Of a stretch of 17,240 nt of DNA, positions 9,406 to 17,240 are shown piece by piece. Source of the DNA: Isohypsibius dastychi. Lineage: Eukaryota; Tardigrada; Eutardigrada; Parachela; Isohypsibiidae. The position numbers and the translations under genes are program-made. Each line of letters starts with the position of its first letter. The first letter of the stretch is position 1. The notes beneath the pieces were generated by a model, which saw only the letters and a program-made list of their open reading frames with translations, ran no database searches and was not told the origin of the DNA. The stretch spans positions 1-17,240 of the forward strand of contig JAQIWT010000608.1 in the NCBI GenBank assembly GCA_034696485.1, in the 5' to 3' direction.

Positions 9406-9845
9406 ATTTACGCAGAGTTCTGCAGTGCCTCTCAAAAAAGAGGATGACCTTGCAATTTTGATTTTTCTACGTACAACGCTGTTATTTGTTAGAGTGTGCC
9501 TTAAATTCCTGCCCTGTAGAAAAAACGGACGAGCTGTTCTGTTCTGTAACACGTGCACAACAAATCAAGATTATTGAACCATATGAATTAACGATCTCAA
9601 AATTAATGACCCTAATTCAGGGATCTTTGAAAACTGAACAGGTAGTCCGGTACCAACAAAACCACAATATGCTTTCAATCAACCGCACTCTGAAGTTTGA
9701 TTATTTGGTGGATAGCCTTTTGTTGATACCAAAACCCGCTGACGCTAACACAAACTCCCATCGGTTCATGCCCTCAATTGCAAAAAAGAACCATAATGCT
9801 ACCACAAGTCCCCTACTCCTATTTAACTGATGGTAGAAGATTAGA
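9406..9845. other. Downstream of F-box gene, no gene supported
   Basis: A + strand open frame (9486-9830, no ATG at its start) follows an acceptor-like ATTTGTTAG. It has Ser/Thr/Asn-rich low-information composition and no family resemblance. No AATAAA appears soon after the F-box stop. Confidence 0.4.
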
Positions 9846-10312
9846 ATGATTCGCAGTTTAAATCAAAATGATTCAGAGTTTATGACTGAGTTGCGCTTGT
9901 TTGCGGATGAACATCGAGGTTTACACACACAGTTCTAGATATAGGGGTTATCTCACCAACGTTGCACAAAGACCTTCGTTCTGAACTTGTCTCAGGCTTT
10001 CTGGCTGAACTCAGCGTTCAACTCAGTCGCCATACCTTGGGGCATCATCTTATTCATTAGTTCCGAGAGGATACTCCCGAAGGTCCTTCCTTGAGACTCC
10101 CGAAGGTTGTTCCTTGAGGTCTCAAGACCTCGACATCACAACATCCACGGAGGTTTCTCCTTGAGGTGTCAGGACCTCGACATCACACCGTCCAGGTGGG
10201 GCTTCTGGAGTTCATGCGAAAGGTCACCGATGAAGATGACAGTTTAGACCTATTAGACATATCTGGGTGTCAAACAAAACAACCCGCGCATTTCCCTGAT
10301 TCACAGCCGTAA
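9846..10312 (+). pseudogene. Unrecognised, apparently decayed coding region
   Basis: Several stretches read like protein but are interrupted. From ATG 9846 a 30-residue frame contains SEFMTELRLFADEHRG and ends at TAG 9936. A second frame, open across that stop, runs from 9935 to TAA 10310-10312. It holds ISPTLHKDLRSELVSGF, then LAELSVQLSRHTLGHH, and later VGLLEFMRKVTDEDDSLDLL, all in one frame, broken only by TAG (10058) and TGA (10115). GTCCAG before VGLLEF (to 10195) could be a splice acceptor. A small tandem repeat (10073-10210) sits between the good stretches and may have disrupted the frame. I do not recognise the family. It could be a dead gene, part of a mobile element, or a real gene whose introns I cannot place. 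Confidence 0.3.
10073..10210. repeat. Two-part imperfect tandem repeat
   Basis: Two 23-bp copies starting ACTCCCGAAGGT and ending TCCTTGAG lie at 10073-10095 and 10096-10118. They are followed by a 47-bp and a related 45-bp copy (10119-10165 and 10166-10210), each starting GTCTCAAGACCTCGACATCA or a close variant. The TCCTTGAG end is shared by the first three copies, which suggests a nested duplication history. Confidence 0.85.
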
Positions 10313-10365
10313 ACATTTTCCTTATAAACTACTTACGAATTTTCGTACCTTGTGATCGAACTGAA

Positions 10366-10379
10366 CCCCCCCCCCCCCC
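10366..10379. repeat. C14 homopolymer
   Basis: Fourteen consecutive C follow CTGAA. Like the G12 run near the left edge, its length is prone to slippage or sequencing error. Confidence 0.85.
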
Positions 10380-11394
10380 TGCATGAACAGGTCCTACGTA
10401 GCTCGAAAATGCATTCTCCTCATGTTCTATGAAAGGTCTTCATTCACACACATCACACCTGATGCAATGCATCAAAACCTATCCAGCTGTGATAAATAGA
10501 TACGTGTGCCACATGTGATCATTTACGCACCCGTTTTTCATCAAAACACAGCATGTTTCCCAGTAAAACCCCGTATTCTTTTCGACCTCTCAGAAGAGCA
10601 AACAAGAATGAAAAGATTAGATATTGATAGCATCATCTGCCTCTATGACAGGGATTTCGTCACTCATTTCTTATTAATACCTCAAGCCTTTTCTGAAGGA
10701 CAATACGTGATTATGATAGCGATCAGGTGATGCGGAAAAAAGGGTTGATTCCGGTTTCAGAATGAGATCGTGTGACCGGGAGAGCTAACAGGTACTCTGC
10801 TGAAATGGAAATCCTATCCTTAATTGAAGGTTACGTATGCAGCTGGGCTTGAATATGAAGAAAACAGACAAATGGCTCCTGGCAGCGACATCACAAGCGT
10901 TGTTCTTGCAGACAGGCGTTTTCCGTTTATTTGATTGAGATTGTCAAAATGAAGAAAACTTACGGCTTTTTGATGTGTTTCACCAGAACAATTGTCGTAA
11001 ATCTTTTAATTACACACCGGTTCAGCGTGACTGACATATGATTCAGCTGATCTCTTGTGCTGACTGCTGAATAGTAGACATTAAGTCGGGGGTGGTTTTA
11101 ATTAAAAGCCACTTTGTGTAAGCAAATAAGGGTCAAATCTAACCGAACATTCTGCTTTGCAGTAATTACTTCTGCTTGAATAGGTGACAGTGAATGTCAA
11201 CTGGATGAAAACTACGTTTAACACACCACTCTGTTTGGTAGTATTAAAAGCAGCATTCAGCAGTTGAAAGGCACATCAAGTAAAAACAAACAAGCCGGTT
11301 TAAGCCAGATTCAACAGTTTTTGGCAAATGGCTCAGTACTGTAGGTACCAGCTCAGTCTATGAAAAGTGTTGTGATCAAATAATGCGGTGGGTA

Positions 11395-11443
11395 TAACAT
11401 ACGTACTGGTAGTGTTACATACGTAGTGTAACATACTGTAGTG
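11395..11443. repeat. Degenerate TAACATACGTA direct repeats
   Basis: Three adjacent copies of 20, 14 and 15 nt share (T/A)ACATAC and end in GTAGTG: 11395-11414, 11415-11428 and 11429-11443. The middle and third copies also form a small hairpin (GTTACA with TGTAAC). Confidence 0.7.
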
Positions 11444-11713
11444 TTTATTACAGTTTAACCATAATGTGCAGGAAATGCAAAAATACAAGCCAATGGCAAA
11501 GTTAAGAAAAGTACCGTGACTGAAACTTGTTCGGGGACGGTTAGCTTTTTGTTTGTTTTTCTTATATTTGCACACTCGAATTCGAGGTTCATACGTTTTT
11601 GATGACAAAAAATGTACCCCACCTTGATTGCATGCATGCTGTATCAAGCATTTCTTTGGTCAGCGAACAATTCAAAGTATTCTCGCAAGGCTTCAGAATG
11701 GCAAAAGGTAGAA

Positions 11714-11765
11714 AAAATCTGCAATTTTTTCAACGATTTAAATCGTTGAAAAAATTGCAGATTTT
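11714..11765. repeat. Perfect 52-bp palindrome, no spacer
   Basis: The left arm 11714-11739 starts AAAATCTGCAATTTTTTCAA and is the exact reverse complement of 11740-11765, with the axis between 11739 and 11740. The match stops at the next base on either side. It is AT-rich, could extrude a cruciform or give a hairpin transcript, and accounts for identical peptides appearing in open frames on both strands. Confidence 0.95.
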
Positions 11766-12119
11766 GAAGTTTTATTGTTTTGGTCAATGCTACCATCCTT
11801 TTCGATTTTCGATATCCGTATGTAGGTCTATATATTATCAGCAAGTTTTATAGGAGTGACAAGAATGCCAGGTACAGTTTTTTAGTCACAATAGATATTC
11901 AACAATATTTCCAAATAACGCAAAAGTTTGCAATGAAAATAAGGGTTTGTTTTTCTAAGCAAGTGAATGCTTTGGCCAAGTGTATCAAAATCACCAGATT
12001 CTCAAATTTTGGCTTTTTACTATTTTTTAATTGCTCGTAAAAACTACCAAGTTTTTTTATTGCCTAATATGAAGCCAAATAAAGTTCATGATGTTTGTAC
12101 GTGGAGCCGTATTCGTGAG

Positions 12120-12142
12120 ATACGCCAATTAAGTTGGCGTAT
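12120..12142. repeat. Short inverted repeat, 9-bp arms
   Basis: ATACGCCAA at 12120-12128 and TTGGCGTAT at 12134-12142 are exact reverse complements with a 5-nt loop TTAAG. This is a potential hairpin of unknown role. Confidence 0.75.
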
Positions 12143-14183
12143 TTAGCCTCGCCAGCATGTTTGTCATTCACAACTTTACGCGTCATGTTTGATTCAATAG
12201 GGTACTTGACGTTCCCTAATTTTATATACCAGAGCAATCTCATGAATTCCAATTTTCAACTTAAACTCGTTAAAACATGAGAGAAGGAATAAGAGGTATT
12301 TTCCGTGCGAGCGAAGAAAAAAACATTGATCTATTGCTTTCATTGATTGCCGGTGAAATGAACAAAAAATGGAAAAGGTGCTCCGTGATGTTTCTTTGAT
12401 GGGCTATTCGCGATTTAACAAGTGCTTCGCCAAGCGAGTTTTTCCTCCATAAAAGAATCATCGTTCATCTTCATCCAGATTCCAGATGATTAAATTTAAC
12501 GATGCCGACTCGAGCGCTCCTCGTCATGACCATTCAAAGCCACAGGCAACACATCATCGATCAATTCAAGCGGATAAACTACTATGTGCAACATCCTATT
12601 CCCTTCCTCCTGGCTGTGTCTTTCCTGCTTATTCCCCAAATCCGTGGGGATGAAAAACACGAGTCACCAAACAGATTTACATTTATGCCGCGATTTCAAG
12701 AATTTGCTGTCAAGTCCACATTTTTGTCTGCAGTTTCTCAGAAGCCAGGTTTTGGTTTGCCGACTTTGGAAGCACTAAGATTTCATGAGTGGTTTCGATG
12801 TGTTTTACGAGAGTAGTGTGATCACCCTGCTTTCTTTTGAACTTGAATTCTTGATATTCCTAATTTACGATCCAAGTCTATATTTTCTGTCTTTATTTGT
12901 TCCGCATGTCAAAAAATCTGACGTCGTTGTTGTGTGCAACGTCATAAAGTTAATTCAATTTAGCTGGTTGATTATAATCAGATCTTCATTTTCTGGACGC
13001 ACCAGACGTTTTGTTAGCAGTCATATAAATGTGAGTCAGACTTTGAACAACCGCCGAGAATCTTCTTGATTTTCATCGTCGGCAGAATTGTAAGGCTTGA
13101 TCAGACCAGACCTTCCTAAGAATCCCAAGAATTTCTCAGCAATTTCCTGAGAATTGCAATCTTGATAGCTCAAGTGGCTCACCACAGCTGAAAATGGAAT
13201 TGCGAAAGATACGATACGAAGTACCAAAGGGAACGGCGAACCCAGGGAAGCAAATGGCGTTGTCAGACTTTTAGTTTCGAAAAATTCTGTTTACCGATTA
13301 AATTTCGTTTTATATTGTCTTGTGCTGTCTGACCGAATCAAAATTTTCTGGCAAGAGAAAAACAAATGCAATGCGTTAAAGCTCAAACTATGGCCGCCAG
13401 TTTCAAGTACGATTCTAACTAATATACCTGGAACTACCAATCCCACGAAAAACATGCTTCTGTTTTCGTTAAATTACAAAAGTAATTTTTCTCTAATTGC
13501 AAAAATGAAAAAAACTGCATTTGAATTGCGGAGGACTTGAGCTACAGGAAATCACTGAAGCGATTTGTGATGGGTACGTGTTTAACGGGAAAGAGCATGA
13601 GTTGCCGTTATTTGATTTTCATTTCCTTTCCAAAAAATCGATCAAACAAAAACCGCCTCCGTCTATTCTCCACCATAACGAGCCAGAATGGAGGAAGGAA
13701 GGAAATCTACACAGCATTTCTCGCACCATCCATCCACCGTAACCGCGTCAAGCAACACATATTCCCGCCTACTTTGACTGTGTCGAAACATCAGCAGCCG
13801 GAAAGGAAGCAATGCCTTTTTCAACAGTATAGTAGATAACAATTTATTACAACAAGCCTGGCTAGTGGATAAAATGGCAAATTCTCAACTCATCTTTATC
13901 GCAACGGCAACGCTACGCCAAATCAATTTGCAACCGCGCTAATCTCTGCTTCTCCGCTTGCCCCTTTTTAATTCCCACAGTCTTTTATTTCTGCTCCTCA
14001 TGCTTAAATCGAAAGGCTGAGCCGGTGGGAGATTTAATTTCCTCTTCCGCCCGTGCATCGGAAATTATATTTCTCATCAGCGTGGGATTTCTTCTTATTT
14101 TTGTTACCCACCAACAAACCGCCCGGATATAATTTTGCGACGGTTTATGGAGAGAACTCGTTGATAGGTGACATTCAGAAAAT

Positions 14184-15454
14184 ATGAACTTGTGGTTCAG
14201 TCTGGCCATCCATGTTCTTGCACTTAACCACTATGCTAATGCTGGTAAGTTGCAAATTAGTGACAATTGATCAACTAAACCCCCACTCCCCCCAAGGCAG
14301 TTAACTGTCAATTTAACTTTTATCTGACAAGTTGTTGTTATTTTTATTACAGCCGAGAAACGTGATTGCTACGAATGTACCAGCGGACCAAATGACGGAT
14401 GCGATGATCCCGCACGACTTCAGAAATGGGCCATTACTTGTCCGGCCGGAACGCAGGGATGCCTGAAAATGAAAGCACCTGGATGTGAGTTAAATGGCTT
14501 TGTTTATCAAATAAACAGTGTTAATGGCGCCATTTGCGCTGACATTTGCAATGCTCGCAAACCAGACTTCGGTAATCTGAATCAGGGTGCAGGATGACAT
14601 TTCTGAAGCTGGGGTTGGGAAAATAATCCAAACTGACTATTGGGTCAAGCAGGGCCATGCCGAATGATCAAGCAGGAACATCAAACTCGCTTGACTGGGT
14701 TTTTGTAAAATCCGGGTTCGACAACTGGTTTTGCAAAAAAAAACCGATCTGCATGAACAGTTTCTGAAAAAATGGTTTTGGGAAACCCGGAAATGTCAAA
14801 CACATTCAAGGATTCAGAAAGGTTCAAAAGCTGAAGTTAGTTTCTTGAGGGTTTGCAAACTGGGAACCGAGCTTTGCTGAGTTTCTGAAAGTCAGAAGGT
14901 TTTGAACAAAAAGAACAACATGTGTCTACAACGTGAGAGAACGAAGATCTCAGGCAACACGCGTGTGTTCTGGTACATCTTTCCGGAGTATGACTCTAAG
15001 AACAGGTCATTGAGGTTATGATATTTGAAACTGAGTTGTAATCGTTTAGCGGTGGTTGTTTTGGCATCCCTGCTAGGAGCCAAAATCAATCAATACAAAA
15101 TGTAAACTATTTTGGGCAAAGCGCGGCATATCTCCCCTTCCTGTGAGCTGCAAGGAAGGAGGTCACGTTTAAATATTGGTTTATCCTTTTCTAGCGCCAC
15201 TGGTTCGCTCATGCGGCAATCCACCTGACAGCCCCGTACCCATCAAGGACGGTTGTGTCAATAAGCCAGGCGTTGGGATCATTTGTTCATGCTCCTCCGG
15301 TGCGGTTATTATGCATTCTTTTGTGTCAGACATGACTGATGTGCAAATTGTTACAGGTAATCTGTGTAACACTACCTCAACGAAGTCGATGATTCCATCC
15401 ATGATGACATTTGTGTTGTTGATCATGACGCTCCATAGGGTTGCTGGCGCCTGA
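14184..15454 (+). CDS. Ly6/quiver-like three-finger protein, GPI-anchored, 4 exons
   Basis: Exons 14184-14244, 14353-14484, 15195-15299 and 15357-15454 are separated by introns of 108, 710 and 57 nt with compatible phases. The product is 131 residues. Residues 1-20 are a signal peptide (MNLWFSLAIHVLALNHYANA). The mature part has ten cysteines (26, 29, 37, 50, 57, 71, 85, 95, 97, 103): CYEC at the start, TCP and QGC in the middle, RSCG, then CSCSSGNLCN, the closing pattern of the Ly6/quiver (sleepless) fold. N104-T-T is a glycosylation sequon. A hydrophobic C-terminus (MMTFVLLIMTLHRV) after Ser/Thr residues suggests GPI attachment. Family members sit on the cell surface, and some modulate potassium channels or nicotinic receptors; the partner here is unknown. 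The 57-nt third intron (GTGCGG to GTTACAG) is in frame. If it were retained, 19 residues would be inserted into the last finger, giving 150 residues and breaking the CxCxxxxLCN spacing. ATG 14184 has A at -3. Confidence 0.9.
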
Positions 15455-15805
15455 ATCTTGCACTTCTAAACTGGAGAAACCAAACGACATAATACACATG
15501 TGATGCGACCGGATGGTTGCTCTCTGATTCCGAAGCCATAGAAGATATTTTACTTACCAGTGAACCCCCCTTGTTGCGATTTTTTTCTATCTCTGTTTCA
15601 CTCTCTATTTATTCTGAAATGCGAGTGCATGTATGTTCGATGATGATAAAAAAAAGGCAAATCACATCCAATCGATTTGTCTGTCAGTCTCAGTTTCGCT
15701 GCTGTTTTTGGGATACATCAGTGTGCGTGCTGGGTGTTGAATGGAGCGAATATGGAATGATAGCCTAAGAGATGTGAAGGGGAGCCAACGAGGGCCGATT
15801 TCGTC
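15455..15805. other. 3' UTR of the Ly6-like gene
   Basis: No gene is supported. The + strand frame at 15517-15768 has no family resemblance. The interval runs from the stop codon to the first AATAAA and is probably 3' untranslated. Confidence 0.4.
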
Positions 15806-15811
15806 AATAAA
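15806..15811 (+). terminator. Polyadenylation signal for the Ly6-like gene
   Basis: A canonical AATAAA lies about 350 nt after the stop at 15452-15454, the first on this strand after the gene. It is called from motif and position only. Confidence 0.5.
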
Positions 15812-16248
15812 TCTTCGTTTTGTAATCAATCACCATAACACCCCATATGTATCTTGGCTATGGGCATTGTGACTTTGCCAGAGCCTCTTGCGCAAACTAT
15901 CCGGTTTCACAGCTTTGATGAAGAAGAAGACGGAATGAATTAGGGTATTCAACCGTTTTTTTTCGGAGCTTATTTGCGTTTAAATTAAAGGTAATGGTAT
16001 TCGTAGATGTTTTAGATGCTCGAAATTCGATTAGAATTGGCATGTGATCACCGAATAAAAGCTTCAAAGGTCGACTCGGCACGTGAGGTCTTCGCTAATT
16101 GTTCAGCGCAGTTGTCCTGTGCAGCTACGTAACTGAATTCCATGGAGAATATCGTTGAGTTGAGTGTTCCATTACGTGTTTGACTCTGTCGGTTTTTTTT
16201 GAAATAATTGATAGTCAAACAGCATGCGGTCTGTTTCCGGTATGTCAA
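15812..16248. other. Intergenic, no gene supported
   Basis: Short - strand frames at 15897-16082 and 16048-16248 are open but have no recognisable family, and no splice evidence ties them to the BACK-like piece at 16249-16758. Confidence 0.4.
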
Positions 16249-16758
16249 TCAGGTTTGGATAAATAGGCATTCGAGTAACTTGATAAGCATAACATAATCT
16301 GGAGGACGTCTAAAGGTTACTGATGGCCCTTTGGTGCAGCGATATTTCTGGTCCCTCGGTGACGGGCTTTGAAATTTTCCGTAAAATAAGCACGCAGTCA
16401 AGCGCCCGGTTCACAGAATCATTATCGAAATCGAAATCGTTGATTTATTTGCATAAACAACTCTGACTTCACTCACTTATGCACGGCATCCGCGAACGTA
16501 TTTTTGTAACAACAATAGATTTCATTTTCATGAAGGCCACGGTTGATGTTCTCATAAACAACTTGGAATAGCCGAATCTTGGTCAGAAGACGCGGCCACG
16601 TGATTCGTACAGGACCGATCAGCAACGGCTGCCAACGTTCTTGTACAGTCGATACGGGACCGTGCTCGTGGTTTTTAACCCAGGCAACGAGTCCGAGAAG
16701 TACGGCCGGAGAAACACTGAAGTGGCTTGCAGCATGCAAAAAGTTTCGGAGTAACAGC
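16249..16758 (-). CDS. Possible BACK-domain fragment of a BTB protein
   Basis: The - strand frame 16758-16477 encodes about 94 residues: FLHAASHFSVSPAVLLGLVA, then WVKNHEHG, RWQPLLIGPVRITWPRLL and TKIRLFQVVYENINRG. The order of a hydrophobic helix, WVK(N/H)xE, a charged linker, LLxxVRI and LL resembles the BACK domain that follows BTB in many cullin-3 adaptors (WVKHD then VRLPLLS). At 16476 there is a good donor (GTGAGT). Splicing to TTTCAAAG at 16367 removes 110 nt in phase and adds about 40 residues ending at TGA 16249-16251; without it translation stops at 16473. I found no BTB domain upstream to the window edge, and an in-frame TGA lies just before the fragment, so it is partial, a relic, or has its other exons outside. 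The BACK call rests on pattern only. Confidence 0.35.
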
Positions 16759-16769
16759 CTTCGGTACAC

Positions 16770-17240
16770 GCGAACATCAGTCGTTCATGACTAATTGACT
16801 TTCTGGAAAGATTCAACCTGTACAAACCACAATGTGACAAGTCCATTGAAGTAAGATCTGTTTGATGGCTACAACCCAGCGCTTCTTAACTGTAGGATCG
16901 ACTCAGAATACGTAAGTACTGTAATCATTAAATTTCGTGAAGGCTGAGTTTCACGAAGTCTAACGGTGCGTGATGGTGGTTGGTCCAGCGAAGAATCCGC
17001 GGACTCGTTACTTTTGCCTGATAAATTTAGAGTCTGGCAACGCAAAACAGCACTCTATGTCCAGACAATCACACAGTCATGGCACGCCTAAGTCACTGTG
17101 TGAGTACCGGTGGAGCAAATCAACATGTACATATACTATAATGCGAATGTGAATGTCTAGGTGCGTGTCATAACGTTTCGTAGGCCACTTTTCGTAGTGA
17201 GAGCTTTGGTAGTAGAGCTTTCGTTGTCATACTTTTCGTA
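16770..17240. other. Right edge, no gene recognised
   Basis: No exon supported on either strand. The last 65 nt (17176-17240) contain three TTTCGTA motifs (17176, 17190, 17234) and two AGAGCTTT motifs 14 nt apart (17200, 17214), which look like the beginning of a degenerate short repeat that continues past the window. Confidence 0.4.

Larger units (their letters stand above)
10313..14183. other. Gene-poor intergenic block
   Basis: About 3.9 kb with no gene I can support. It contains the C14 run, the ACATACGTA repeats, the 52-bp palindrome and a shorter inverted repeat, listed separately. Open frames with partly protein-like composition but no recognisable family lie at 10506-10730 (+), 12064-12243 (-, includes KYANLIGVSHEYGSTY), 12270-12461 (-), 12502-12816 (+, one hydrophobic segment), 13036-13227 (-) and 13521-13742 (+, includes LELQEITEAICDGYVFNG). 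Some may be relics of a degraded element or unplaced exons. None has a start, splice or domain argument strong enough to call. Confidence 0.5.

Noticed and set aside
11714-11765. Considered as a microRNA hairpin
   Set aside because: There is no loop between the arms, and a perfect zero-spacer palindrome does not fit Drosha/Dicer precursors.
11644-11853. Overlapping ORFs on both strands that share a 16-residue peptide
   Set aside because: The shared peptide is a direct result of the perfect palindrome at 11714-11765, not evidence of coding.
12064-12243. - strand ORF with KYANLIGVSHEYGSTY, considered as a small conserved gene
   Set aside because: It could not be matched to any family from memory, part of it is the 23-nt inverted repeat, and there is no splice partner.
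12502-12816. 104-codon + ORF with one hydrophobic segment
   Set aside because: It starts with ATG, but the context is weak, the segment is short and no family is recognised. A frame of this length is expected by chance in 17 kb of AT-rich DNA.
14485-15194. Intron 2 of the Ly6-like gene, checked for a nested gene or tRNA
   Set aside because: A GGTTCGAC near 14716 resembles a tRNA B box, but no cloverleaf or A box fits. The 65-codon - strand ORF at 14892-15089 has no family.

Overview
The window looks like nuclear DNA from a small-genome invertebrate. Genes on both strands are broken by short GT-AG introns, mostly 50-120 nt, and intergenic DNA is AT-rich. The family mix (MATH-BTB, F-box, CYP2-like P450, a quiver-like three-finger protein, RAD17) and the lack of the strict nematode TTTTCAG acceptor make a tardigrade or another ecdysozoan my best guess. 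That is an inference. No rRNA, tRNA, CRISPR or bacterial-style operon was seen.

Left part (1-3350). A complete two-exon MATH-BTB gene of the SPOP type (383-1564, +) is followed by a decayed N-terminal half of a CYP2-like cytochrome P450 (about 2073-2990, +), which never reaches its haem-binding region.

Middle (3349-7082, - strand). A complete RAD17 gene can be rebuilt exon by exon: 14 exons, all phases compatible, 683 residues, close to the human length. RAD17 is the large subunit of the clamp loader that places the 9-1-1 checkpoint clamp on DNA. One of its introns is either 29 or 59 nt, and the two choices differ by exactly ten codons. A roughly 580-nt divergent gap separates it from the next + strand unit.

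7659-9405 (+). An unrecognised basic ORF with a strong Kozak start (7659-8087) lies just upstream of a four-exon F-box gene (8105-9405) with an unusual repetitive acidic C-terminus. The two may be one gene joined by a 41-nt intron.

9406-14183. About 4.8 kb without a recognisable gene. It holds a decayed or unrecognised reading frame with a small tandem repeat (9846-10312), a C14 run, a short degenerate repeat, a perfect 52-bp palindrome (11714-11765) and several open frames I could not support.

Right part (14184-17240). A four-exon gene (14184-15454, +) encodes a secreted, probably GPI-anchored, ten-cysteine Ly6/quiver-like protein. Its third intron is 57 nt and in frame, so it is easy to miss. 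A possible BACK-domain fragment lies at 16249-16758 (-). The edge is gene-poor with short repeated motifs.

Functionally, two or three neighbours look like cullin-RING ligase adaptors (MATH-BTB for CUL3, F-box for CUL1, possibly a BACK fragment). Such families are often expanded in ecdysozoans, and nothing here shows that the genes work together.
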